A stretch of 64,000 nucleotides of DNA, taken from Novosphingobium beihaiense (GTDB taxonomy: Bacteria; Pseudomonadota; Alphaproteobacteria; Sphingomonadales; Sphingomonadaceae). The translations under genes and the position numbers were made by a program. The notes beneath the pieces were generated by a model. The model was not told the origin of the DNA and did not search any database. It was given only the letters and a program-made list of their open reading frames with translations. Shown here piece after piece: positions 43,006 to 51,339 of the stretch. The stretch lies in contig NZ_JALHLG010000013.1 in assembly GCF_022832375.1 (NCBI RefSeq), forward strand, positions 62,001-126,000. The letters run 5' to 3'. Position 1 is the stretch's first letter. Every line of letters starts with the position of its first letter.

Positions 43006-43629
43006 GTGGCTACTCAGGGCAAAGTCGATTTCAAAGTCACGGAGAAACGGCTGTTTTCCGCGCCGTCTGACGATTTCGTGGAAGTCGATATCCCCGGACT
43101 GACCTATCTGATGATCGACGGGCAGGGGGCTCCCGGCGGGGCGGCTTATATCGACGCTCTGGGCAGTCTTTACCCGGCAGCCTATGCGCTCAAGTTCTTC
43201 AGCAAGCAGACTCTGGAGCAGGACTATGTCGTTCCGCCGCTCGAAGGCCTGTGGTGGTCCGACAAAAAGGACGCCTTCACCGCCGGGCGGCAGGACGAAT
43301 GGCGCTGGACGATGATGATCATGGTTCCGGACTGGATCACGCCCGATCAGTTCGCAGCAGTGCTGGAGGCGCTGAAAGCCAAGAAACCGGAGATCGATTT
43401 TTCGAAACTGCGGATGGCTTCGCTTCATGAAGGCCGCAGCTTGCAGAAGCTTCATCTGGGCAGTTTCGCTGATGAAGCGCCGGTTCTGCACCGCCTGCAC
43501 TACGAACTGATGCCATCCCTTGGCCTCACCTTCAACGGCCCGCACCACGAAATCTATCTCAGCGATCCGCGCAAGGTGGCGCCGGAAAAGCTGCGGACCG
43601 TTCTCAGGCAGCCTGTCCGTTCTGTCTGA
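43006..43629 (+). CDS. GyrI-like small-molecule-binding domain protein
   Basis: A 207-residue protein of the GyrI-like family (COG4832). It begins with the typical QGKVDFKVTEKRLFSAP and contains VDIPGLTYLMIDGQGAPGG. Such stand-alone domains bind small molecules or, in some species, DNA gyrase. I chose the GTG at 43006 since GGAGGGAGG precedes it and the family starts at this position; an ATG at 42964 would add 14 residues. It is convergent with panB. Confidence 0.75.
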   Translation: MATQGKVDFKVTEKRLFSAPSDDFVEVDIPGLTYLMIDGQGAPGGAAYIDALGSLYPAAYALKFFSKQTLEQDYVVPPLEGLWWSDKKDAFTAGRQDEWRWTMMIMVPDWITPDQFAAVLEALKAKKPEIDFSKLRMASLHEGRSLQKLHLGSFADEAPVLHRLHYELMPSLGLTFNGPHHEIYLSDPRKVAPEKLRTVLRQPVRSV

Positions 43630-43641
43630 CCGCCATTGGGA

Positions 43642-43665
43642 GCCTGACCGTTCAGCCGGTCAGGC
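43642..43665. terminator. Hairpin between convergent genes
   Basis: GCCTGACCG pairs perfectly with CGGTCAGGC across six bases. No T-run follows on either strand, so it is a weak terminator candidate for the convergent pair of genes. Confidence 0.45.
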
Positions 43666-43674
43666 CCCGTCAGA

Positions 43675-44547
43675 TCAGCTTTTTGGCTGATAGGTATTTC
43701 CCGCCTCGGGAAAGCTGCGTTCCCGCACTTCTCCGGCATATTGCGCGGCGGCTTCCGAGATGAACCCGGCGATGTCGCCGTACTTCTTCACGAAGCGCGG
43801 CACGCGTTCAAACATGCCCAGCATATCTTCAGTCACCAGCACCTGACCGTCGCACTGCGCCGAGGCGCCGATGCCGATCACCGGGATTTCCACGCTTTGG
43901 GTGAGGGATACCGCGATCGGTTCGACCACGCCCTCAACCACTACGGCAAAGGCGCCCGCATCGGCCACGGCTTGCCCGTCGGCGATGATCCGGGCGTGTT
44001 CTTCCTGGCTGCGGCCGCGCGCGCCATAGCCGCCCAGCGTGTTGACCGCCTGCGGGGTAAGGCCGACATGCGCCATCACCGGGATACCGCGCTGGGTCAG
44101 GAAGGAAATGGTTTCGGCCATGGCCTGGCCGCCTTCCAGCTTGACGGCGGCGCATCCGGTTTCGGCCATGACCCGGCTGGCGGCGGCGAAAGCCTGCTGC
44201 GGGCTGGCCTCATAGGCGCCGAAGGGCATGTCGACGATGACGACCGAATGATAGCTGCCGCGCACGACGGCGGCGCCGTGGGCGATCATCATGTCGAGCG
44301 TGACCTGCAGCGTCGAAGGCAGCCCGTAGATCACCTGACCGAGCGAATCCCCCACCAGCAGCATGTCGCAGTGCTGGTCCAGAAGCTGGGCCTGCCGCGC
44401 GGTGTAGGCCGTGAGCATCACCAGCGGGTCTTTGGTTTTGCCATCGAACTTGCGCTTCTGGATGGCGGGCACCGTCAGGCGCTTCATCGGTGCGGGGGTG
44501 GGATTGGCGCGGCTGGTCGCGGTGTCGAGTTGGAAGGTCGTGGACAT
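43675..44547 (-). CDS. panB: 3-methyl-2-oxobutanoate hydroxymethyltransferase
   Basis: A 290-residue enzyme that makes ketopantoate for pantothenate and CoA from 2-oxoisovalerate and methylene-tetrahydrofolate. The family features are [12 protein letters not shown] near residue 65, the lysine-bearing VKLEGGQ near 134, [13 protein letters not shown] near 156 and EGVVEPIA near 203. Length is normal. I used the start MSTTFQL at 44547, although the 30 or so first residues are variable and an ATG at 44487 (MKRLTVP) is possible. Its substrate comes from valine synthesis, so it is functionally linked to the ilv genes at the window end. Confidence 0.96.
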   Translation of the reverse strand: MSTTFQLDTATSRANPTPAPMKRLTVPAIQKRKFDGKTKDPLVMLTAYTARQAQLLDQHCDMLLVGDSLGQVIYGLPSTLQVTLDMMIAHGAAVVRGSYHSVVIVDMPFGAYEASPQQAFAAASRVMAETGCAAVKLEGGQAMAETISFLTQRGIPVMAHVGLTPQAVNTLGGYGARGRSQEEHARIIADGQAVADAGAFAVVVEGVVEPIAVSLTQSVEIPVIGIGASAQCDGQVLVTEDMLGMFERVPRFVKKYGDIAGFISEAAAQYAGEVRERSFPEAGNTYQPKS

Positions 44548-44667
44548 GGGGGCGCTCTTAGCGGGTGCAGCGAAAATCTGCAAAGCTGGGGAACGCTGGC
44601 TTATTCGCTCTTGCCATGCGTTCGCATCTCGTTAGCGTCACGCAACCGCAAAACTTGGGGGTCGCGC

Positions 44668-46230
44668 ATGTTCGGACGCGTAAAGCCGCTTGATGCCATT
44701 CTGGCCACGGCTGAAAAGAAATCACTACACCGCTCGCTCGGGCCGGTCCAATTGACGCTGCTCGGCGTCGGGGCGATCATCGGCACGGGTATTTTCGTTC
44801 TCACTGCTGCTGCAGCGCAAAAAGCCGGACCCGGCATGATGTGGAGCTTCGTTATCGCGGGCTTCGTCTGTGCGGTCGCGGCGCTGTGCTATTCGGAACT
44901 GGCCTCGATGGTGCCGGTTTCCGGTTCCGCCTACACGTACACATATGCCGTCGTCGGCGAACTGCTCGCCTGGATGGTCGGCTGGGCACTGATTCTGGAA
45001 TATGCGGTGGCCGCGTCGGCGGTGTCGGTCGGCTGGTCCGGCTATTTCATGGGGCTTTTGAAAAGCTGGACAGGATTCGAGTTACCAGCGGCGTTAGCCG
45101 CCGGGCCAACGTGGTCGCTCACCGGCGTGGATTTCAGCACCGGTATCATCAACATTCCGGCCATTGTCGTCGCACTTGCGGTAACCGCGCTGCTGATGGT
45201 CGGCACCAAGGAAAGCGCCACTTTCAACGCCATTCTCGTCGCCATCAAGGTGACGGCGCTCACGATGTTCATCGCCTTGGCCCTGCCGGTGATGCAGGGT
45301 GAGCACTTCGCGCCTTTCGCGCCCAACGGCTGGTTCGGCCCTGCAGGCAGCAGCGGCATGGGCATCGTTGGTGCCGCAGCATCGATCTTCTTCGCTTATG
45401 TCGGGTTCGACGCGGTCTCCACCGCAGCGGAAGAGACCAAGAACCCGCAGCGCAACGTTCCCATTGGCTTGATCGGCAGTCTCGCGATCTGCACCGTGTT
45501 CTACCTGCTGGTGGCTGGCGGTGCGATCGGCGCCATTGGTGCACAGCCAACGGCGCTGGGCGTGCAGCCCGGGTCGCCCGAATTCGCCGCCCAATGTTCG
45601 GCGCTGGTGCAGCAGGGCAAGGAACCGCTGGTCTGCTCGAAGGAAGCGCTGGCGCATGTCCTGCGTGCGATCAACTACACCTGGGCGGGCGATCTCATCG
45701 GCCTGGCCGCCAATCTGGCATTGCCTTCGGTCATTCTGATGATGCTCTATGGCCAGACCCGCATCTTCTTCGTCATGGCGCGCGACGGCCTGCTTCCCGA
45801 GAAGCTGGCGAGCGTGCACCCGAAGTGGAAGACCCCGCACATCGTCACCGGCCTGACGGGCATTTTCGTGGCGATTGCCGCTGCGTTGCTGCCGGTGGGT
45901 CAGCTGGCTGACATTTCGAACTCGGGCACGCTCTTTGCGTTCTTCATGGTCTCGATCGCGGTGCTGGTGCTGCGCGTGAAGGACCCGAGCCGCGTTCGCC
46001 CGTTCCGCACGCCGATCGTCTGGGTGATCGCGCCGGTCGCGGCGCTGGGGTGTCTTGCACTCTATTTCAACCTGCCGGTTGAGGCGATGCTGGTGCTGCC
46101 CGTCTGGGGGGCGATCGGTCTGGTCGTCTATTTCTCCTACGGCCGCCGCAAGAGCCACGTCGGGCTCGGCAAGGTCGAAGTCCACGAGGAAGACGCGGAC
46201 GTGCCGCCGCAGCCGGTTCCGCCGATCTGA
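44668..46230 (+). CDS. Amino-acid permease, APC superfamily
   Basis: A 520-residue transporter with about 12 membrane segments. The first transmembrane helix has the family motif GVGAIIGTGIFVLTAAAAQK near residues 34-53. It resembles the cationic/neutral amino-acid transporter branch (YfnA/CAT-like), with a large loop of about 60 residues near position 305-330 containing two cysteines. Start: ATG at 44668 with a weak GGGGG site; a long upstream frame belongs to antisense sequence of panB. A strong terminator follows. Confidence 0.88.
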   Translation: MFGRVKPLDAILATAEKKSLHRSLGPVQLTLLGVGAIIGTGIFVLTAAAAQKAGPGMMWSFVIAGFVCAVAALCYSELASMVPVSGSAYTYTYAVVGELLAWMVGWALILEYAVAASAVSVGWSGYFMGLLKSWTGFELPAALAAGPTWSLTGVDFSTGIINIPAIVVALAVTALLMVGTKESATFNAILVAIKVTALTMFIALALPVMQGEHFAPFAPNGWFGPAGSSGMGIVGAAASIFFAYVGFDAVSTAAEETKNPQRNVPIGLIGSLAICTVFYLLVAGGAIGAIGAQPTALGVQPGSPEFAAQCSALVQQGKEPLVCSKEALAHVLRAINYTWAGDLIGLAANLALPSVILMMLYGQTRIFFVMARDGLLPEKLASVHPKWKTPHIVTGLTGIFVAIAAALLPVGQLADISNSGTLFAFFMVSIAVLVLRVKDPSRVRPFRTPIVWVIAPVAALGCLALYFNLPVEAMLVLPVWGAIGLVVYFSYGRRKSHVGLGKVEVHEEDADVPPQPVPPI

Positions 46231-46253
46231 GCGGACGTGCGATAGAAACAGGG

Positions 46254-46281
46254 AAGGGGAGCCATCGTGCTCCCCTTTTTT
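46254..46281 (+). terminator. Rho-independent terminator after the permease gene
   Basis: AAGGGGAGC pairs perfectly with GCTCCCCTT around a six-base loop and runs into a T tract. It ends 20 bp before the convergent phoD gene. Confidence 0.9.
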
Positions 46282-46300
46282 GTGAAACCGGGCAGTCTGG

Positions 46301-47947
46301 TCAGGCGCCGGACAGTCTGTTCGTGCCCGGCAGAACCTGCATGCGGTGGCTGCCCAGCACTTCCAGCGAGCGCCGGTGACGGGAAGGAAGAAACAGCCAT
46401 TCGTTGGTCACGGCCTCCGGCCGCACATCCACCACCATGTATCCCCTCTGGCTGGTATCGCACCATTTGAGCGCCGGGTTGCTGTCCAGATAGCTGCGGG
46501 TAATGGCCGAGGGATCACCGGAATAGCGCTTGTCCATGCCCAGCGAGGAGACGCTGTGTCCGGCGAATTCGACGCCGGCGGGTTTTCCGGCGTGGTCCAG
46601 ATCATAGGCCCAGCCGTTGTGGCTGTCCCCGCTCAGAACCACCAGATCGGCGCCAGCGGACTGGGCAGCGGCCAGCACCCGCCCGCGCGCGGCGGGATAG
46701 CCGTCCCAGCGGTCCATGCTGGTGGGAATCCCCAGCGCGCCCAGTTGCACGGCCCGTTCCAGCTCCGCCCGCTTGGTTTCGCTGGGCGGCGCATCGGAAG
46801 GAAACCATGCCATATAGCCGCGCGGCATGATCGTGGTGCCCATGATGACCTGTTGCGCGAGGATCTGCCATTTCGTGCCCGTGGCAACGGATCCGGCCAG
46901 CCCATCGGCCAGCCATTTCTCCTGCTCGGGCCCCATCATGGTCCGGTGCGGATCCGCCAAGGGGCCATCGCGGAATGCGATGGCTGCGGCGGCAAGGTCG
47001 GGCTTGTCCTTCAGCCAGGCGGCAAGGTCGAGCTGTTTGCTGCGGGCCAGAATCCGGGTTTCAAGGCGGAACAGGCTGGCCAGATCGCCCAGTTCGTAGC
47101 GGGTATAGGGTTCGGGCCGCATCGGCATCCATTCATGCCAGGCCTGCATCGCCGCGCCCATCCGGGCTTCCCAGGGGCCTTCGTCCGTGCCGTGGTTCTC
47201 GGCGCCGTGCTGCCAGCTGTTGTTCACGGTCTCATGGTCGTCGCACATGGCGATCATGGGATAAGCGCGATGCAGGGCCTGCAGATCGGCGTCGCGGCGG
47301 TAACTGGCATAGCGCAGGCGATAGTCCAGCAGGCTGACCGTTTCGTGCTGCGGCTGGATGCCCCGTGAAACGGCCAGCTCCTTGAGCGCATCGGACCGGG
47401 TCAGCTTGGATTCGTAGATGTAGTCGCCCAGATGGACGACGAGGTCGAGATCGTTGCGGGCGGCGGCATGTCCGTAAGCGTTGAACCAGCCCGAGGTGGC
47501 ATTCGCGCAGGAGAACACCCCGATCCGGAACTGGCCGAGCGGCCCGCTGGGCAACGTGCGGGTCCGCCCGGTGTCGGATACCTGCCCGTCAGGCGCGGTG
47601 AAGCGGTAATAGTACCATTGCCCCGGCTCCAGACCTTCGGAGCGTACTTTCGTGCAGAAATCCGTCTCCGGCCCGGCTTGGGCGGTGCTGCGCGCGGCGA
47701 TCCGGCGGAAGGCCATATCGCTGGCGATCTCCACCTGCAGGGATACGGCGGCGCCGCTGGCCGGAACGAAGCGCGTCCACAAGGTGACGCTGTCCTGCAG
47801 TGGATCGCCGCTGGCAACCGAATGCGTGAAACCGCGTGCCGGAGCGGCATGGAGTACGCCGGGAAGCATCGTGCCGAAAGGAGCAAGCGCGGCGGCTTCC
47901 AGCAAAGTGCGGCGCGAAAGGAGCGGGAAGGAAAACAAGCTGTCCAT
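46301..47947 (-). CDS. phoD: Alkaline phosphatase D (PhoD family), Tat-exported
   Basis: A 548-residue phosphatase/phosphodiesterase. The N terminus LLSRRTLLEAAALAPFG is a twin-arginine signal. The PhoD domain follows with SGDPLQDSVTLWTRF near residues 45-59, the metal motif VHLGDYIYESK near 170-180, MCDDHETVNNSW near 236-247 and VVLSGDSHNGWAY near 437-449. It releases phosphate from organic esters in the periplasm. It is divergent from a TonB-dependent receptor, a frequent pairing for phosphate- or organophosphate-scavenging genes. A perfect CTGTCAT half-site lies in its upstream region but the second half of a Pho box is not seen. Confidence 0.92.
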   Translation of the reverse strand: MDSLFSFPLLSRRTLLEAAALAPFGTMLPGVLHAAPARGFTHSVASGDPLQDSVTLWTRFVPASGAAVSLQVEIASDMAFRRIAARSTAQAGPETDFCTKVRSEGLEPGQWYYYRFTAPDGQVSDTGRTRTLPSGPLGQFRIGVFSCANATSGWFNAYGHAAARNDLDLVVHLGDYIYESKLTRSDALKELAVSRGIQPQHETVSLLDYRLRYASYRRDADLQALHRAYPMIAMCDDHETVNNSWQHGAENHGTDEGPWEARMGAAMQAWHEWMPMRPEPYTRYELGDLASLFRLETRILARSKQLDLAAWLKDKPDLAAAAIAFRDGPLADPHRTMMGPEQEKWLADGLAGSVATGTKWQILAQQVIMGTTIMPRGYMAWFPSDAPPSETKRAELERAVQLGALGIPTSMDRWDGYPAARGRVLAAAQSAGADLVVLSGDSHNGWAYDLDHAGKPAGVEFAGHSVSSLGMDKRYSGDPSAITRSYLDSNPALKWCDTSQRGYMVVDVRPEAVTNEWLFLPSRHRRSLEVLGSHRMQVLPGTNRLSGA

Positions 47948-48108
47948 GCCGCTGCTGTTACAGGCTTGGCGTGACCGTAATGCTTCACCGGAATGACAGT
48001 ATTGTCGCGATGCGGAAGCACTGCGGGCATATTACTATAGTACGCTTGTCATCCTCTGTGCCTAAAGGCCGCACCCGTTAACGGAACACGTGAGACGGGG
48101 GTCATACC

Positions 48109-50910
48109 ATGTTCGTTTTGAAAGCAGCCCTTCGGGGCCGCCGCCGCAATTTCGTGCGTGCGGCTATTCTTGCCAGCACCTGCATCCCGGGCGCGGCTTA
48201 CGCTGGCGACGTATCCGGCACCATTATAGACATCGCACTTGAACGCCCGGTACGCGGCGCCACGGTTACGATGGACGGCACTGCCATGTCGGCGGCGACT
48301 GACGAGCAGGGCCGCTACGTCTTCTATGATGTGACTGCAGGCGTTCACACGCTGACGGTCAGCCAGCCGGGATACCGCAGCGAGACGCTTACGGTCACCG
48401 TGCCCGAAACCGGCAAGGTCACCGCCAATGGCAGCATCGCTCTGGCCAATACGTTTGACGGGAACACCATCCTGGTCACCGGTGCCCGGGCCTCGCGTCT
48501 GCTGGCGATCCAGCGCAAGCGCGCCATGCCCGTCGTTGCGGATGTCGTCTCGTCCGATGGCATCGGCAAACTGCCCGATTACAATACGGCCGAAGCTTTG
48601 CAGCGTTTGCCGGGCATCTCGGTGGAAATCGACCAGAGCGAGCCGCGCTATGTTGTCATCCGCGGCGTCGATCCGAATCTGAACCTGGTGACGATCGATG
48701 GCAATGTCGTGGGCATTCCGGAAGCGGAAGGGCGCCGGGTAGCGCTCGATACGATTCCGTCCGATCTGGTCGGTGCGATCGAAGTCGTGAAGACGGTGAC
48801 GCCTGACTATGACGCCAACGCCATCGGCGGCGCCATCAACATTGTCACGCCCAGTGCCTATGATCATTCGCGGCCGTTCACTTATGTCTCTGCGCGCGGC
48901 ATCTATGGCAGTAGGGCGGACAAGACGGGCTTCGGAGCCAGCGCCATGCATGGCCAGACGTTCGGCAGTGACAGCCAGTTCGGTATCGTCGCGGGGGCCA
49001 GCTATTCCAAGCGTTTCATCGACAGCCAGCTCGTCGATCCCCTAAACTGGGAGGAAGTGGGCGAGGGGTTATGGGCTCCCACGGGGATCCGCATGTTCAA
49101 CTATTCGATCATGCGCGAACGCATCGGCGGGATCGTCAATCTGGAATGGCGCCCGGACAACGATCTGCGGGTCTATGTGAATACGATCTACAACGAGTTC
49201 ACCGACCACGAAGGGCGCGACCAGTTCGACTATGATCTGTACCGCGGCACGGCAATCATCTCGGGCCGTGAAATCACGTATGACAAAGGCCGGGCATCGC
49301 GCGAGTTCCGTCAGAACAACCAGACGCAGAAGCTCTACAACATCTCGCCGGGCGTGGACTGGCGTTTCGGCACGTTCGAGCTGAAGCTGAACTACACATA
49401 TGCCCACGCGCAGGAGCATACCCCGGTGCGCGACGATATTGAGTTCCGCTCGGCCGGGAACAAGGTCTCCACGATCCTGACCGGCAGTTCGATGCCCACT
49501 TTCAGTTCTATCGACGAGAGCCTCTACGATCCGTCCGCTTTTCCGCTGCGCCGTATCCGCTTGCGCCGCGAAGCGATCGATGAGGATCTGCATGCGATCA
49601 AGGCCGATTTGAAGGCTGACTTTGCCGATGGCACCGACAGTTTCGCGAAGGTCGGTGTCAAATTCACCGATCGCATCAAGGATCGCGATAACTATCAGGA
49701 ACAGTGGACACCCGACGGAGACGTGACGTTCGCGGATACCGGGGCCGTGCTGGACCCGATCGCAGGCTTTTTCGGCGGCAAGTACGATTTTGGCCCGGCG
49801 ATGGATTACCGCGGCGTGCTCGATTACACCTTCGTGCAGAACCCCGGCTTGCTGGAACTGGACGAGGAAAAGACGGCCATCAACGACAAGGCCAGCGATT
49901 ATCACATCAACGAAAAGATCTATGCCGGCTACGGGATGGCGAGCCTGGATTTCGGTGCGTTCAATGTGATCGGCGGCGTGCGCGTCGAGCATACCGTTGG
50001 CCAGTACGATGCCTTTTTCCTGCAAACCACGGAAGAAGGCACCAGCATCGCGCCGCTGGCGTTCAAGAAGGAATATACCCACGTTCTGCCCAGCGTGACG
50101 GTGAATTACCGCCCCAATCAGGAAATGGTGTTCCGCGCGGCGTGGACCAATACCATCGGCCGCCCGAACTACAGCGATGTCGTGCCTGCGTTCGAGGAAG
50201 AAGACGGGGATGGTGAGGCCGGAAATCCCAACCTCAAGCCCTATACCTCGATGGGGCTGGATCTGTCAGCGGAGTATTATCCCGATGCCGACACGGTCTT
50301 TGCGCTGGCGGCTTTCTACAAGCACATCAAGAACCCGGTCTATGTCCAGAAGATCAACAACACGGCGTTTGCCGGTATCGAACTGACCAGCCTGTCGCAG
50401 CCGCAGAACGCCGATAGCGGGAACCTCTTCGGCGTCGAGGCGAACATGACGGCCCGGCTGGCGTTCCTGCCCGCGCCATTGGATGGGTTCGGAATCTCGG
50501 CCAATGTCACTTACGTGGATTCGAGCGTGAACGTGCCTGGGCGCCAAGACGATGATCTGCCGTTCTTCCGCCAGTCCAAATGGCTTGCGGGCGGGGCGCT
50601 GTTCTATGAAAAGGGACCGCTCGAAGCGCGCTTTGCCGTCAGCTACCGCAGTTCTTACCTGTCCGGTGTCGGTTCCGGCAAAGACTACTATGAAAACCCG
50701 TCCAACGCCGATTTTGACGATTACACCAAAGGCCGCACAGTACTGGATGCCCGCATCGGCTACCGCATTGTGGAGGGCGTGGAAATCTTCGGTTCGGTCT
50801 CCAACATCGGCGAAACACCGCTGATCGGCTATCAGGGACGCTCCAACCGCATCACGTCGCGCGAGGAATATGGCTTGAACGCCGATTTCGGAATCAGCGC
50901 CAAGTTTTGA
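48109..50910 (+). CDS. TonB-dependent receptor with N-terminal carboxypeptidase-like domain
   Basis: A 933-residue outer-membrane receptor. A signal peptide ends near AYAGD at residues 26-30. A carboxypeptidase-regulatory-like domain (residues about 30-120, with GTIIDIALERPVRGATVTMD) precedes the plug (VTGARASRLLAIQRKR, VIRGVDPNLNLVTIDG, and IEVVKTVTPDYDANAIGGAI). The beta-barrel runs to the terminal Phe in GISAKF. It imports a large substrate, perhaps organophosphate given the divergent phoD; this is inference. A hairpin-type terminator lies about 30 bp downstream. Confidence 0.93.
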   Translation: MFVLKAALRGRRRNFVRAAILASTCIPGAAYAGDVSGTIIDIALERPVRGATVTMDGTAMSAATDEQGRYVFYDVTAGVHTLTVSQPGYRSETLTVTVPETGKVTANGSIALANTFDGNTILVTGARASRLLAIQRKRAMPVVADVVSSDGIGKLPDYNTAEALQRLPGISVEIDQSEPRYVVIRGVDPNLNLVTIDGNVVGIPEAEGRRVALDTIPSDLVGAIEVVKTVTPDYDANAIGGAINIVTPSAYDHSRPFTYVSARGIYGSRADKTGFGASAMHGQTFGSDSQFGIVAGASYSKRFIDSQLVDPLNWEEVGEGLWAPTGIRMFNYSIMRERIGGIVNLEWRPDNDLRVYVNTIYNEFTDHEGRDQFDYDLYRGTAIISGREITYDKGRASREFRQNNQTQKLYNISPGVDWRFGTFELKLNYTYAHAQEHTPVRDDIEFRSAGNKVSTILTGSSMPTFSSIDESLYDPSAFPLRRIRLRREAIDEDLHAIKADLKADFADGTDSFAKVGVKFTDRIKDRDNYQEQWTPDGDVTFADTGAVLDPIAGFFGGKYDFGPAMDYRGVLDYTFVQNPGLLELDEEKTAINDKASDYHINEKIYAGYGMASLDFGAFNVIGGVRVEHTVGQYDAFFLQTTEEGTSIAPLAFKKEYTHVLPSVTVNYRPNQEMVFRAAWTNTIGRPNYSDVVPAFEEEDGDGEAGNPNLKPYTSMGLDLSAEYYPDADTVFALAAFYKHIKNPVYVQKINNTAFAGIELTSLSQPQNADSGNLFGVEANMTARLAFLPAPLDGFGISANVTYVDSSVNVPGRQDDDLPFFRQSKWLAGGALFYEKGPLEARFAVSYRSSYLSGVGSGKDYYENPSNADFDDYTKGRTVLDARIGYRIVEGVEIFGSVSNIGETPLIGYQGRSNRITSREEYGLNADFGISAKF

Positions 50911-50937
50911 TTGTTGGACGCTTCGGCACATCAGCGG

Positions 50938-50974
50938 ACCGGCAGGCGGCAACGTCTGCCGGTTCGTTGTTTTT
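50938..50974 (+). terminator. Probable terminator after the TonB receptor gene
   Basis: ACCGGCAG pairs with CTGCCGGT across a 10-base loop and is followed by TCGTTGTTTTT. Confidence 0.6.
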
Positions 50975-51057
50975 GGACTGGTGCCAAAGGGGGCAAACTG
51001 GAGGCGATAAGGGGGCTGGGAAAAACCGCTCACCGGGCCTGAATGCAGTGGAAGGTT

Positions 51058-51133
51058 TGGTGACCCCTACGGGACTCGAACCCGTGTTTCAGCCGTGAGA
51101 GGGCCGCGTCCTAGACCGCTAGACGAAGGGGCC
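51058..51133 (-). tRNA. tRNA-Glu (CTC)
   Basis: 76 bases with CCA, read on the minus strand. The acceptor stem is GGCCCCT with AGGGGTC, and the anticodon stem-loop CGGCC-CTCTCAC-GGCTG gives anticodon CTC. The T arm has GTTCGAGTC. Confidence 0.93.
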
Positions 51134-51170
51134 GGTAGGCCGTTTCAGGCCTGCCGGGCACTGCATCGGA

Positions 51171-51246
51171 TGGTGACCCCTACGGGACTCGAACCCGTGT
51201 TTCAGCCGTGAAAGGGCCGCGTCCTAGACCGCTAGACGAAGGGGCC
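51171..51246 (-). tRNA. tRNA-Glu (TTC)
   Basis: 76 bases with CCA, nearly identical to the tRNA-Glu at 51058 except for the anticodon loop CTTTCAC, giving anticodon TTC. Transcribed leftwards, it is 37 bp upstream of the CTC gene, so both should be cut from one transcript. Confidence 0.93.
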
Positions 51247-51339
51247 ATTCCGTGCAGTGCCGGTGGCAGGACCGCGCCTCTAGCGGTGCCTTGCAGGGGG
51301 GTCAACCCCCGTCTGCAGATAAAAATACCATAGGGCGAT

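Noticed and set aside
47948..48108. Complete Pho box between phoD and the TonB receptor
   Set aside because: Only one CTGTCAT half-site was found; the second repeat at 11-bp spacing does not match.
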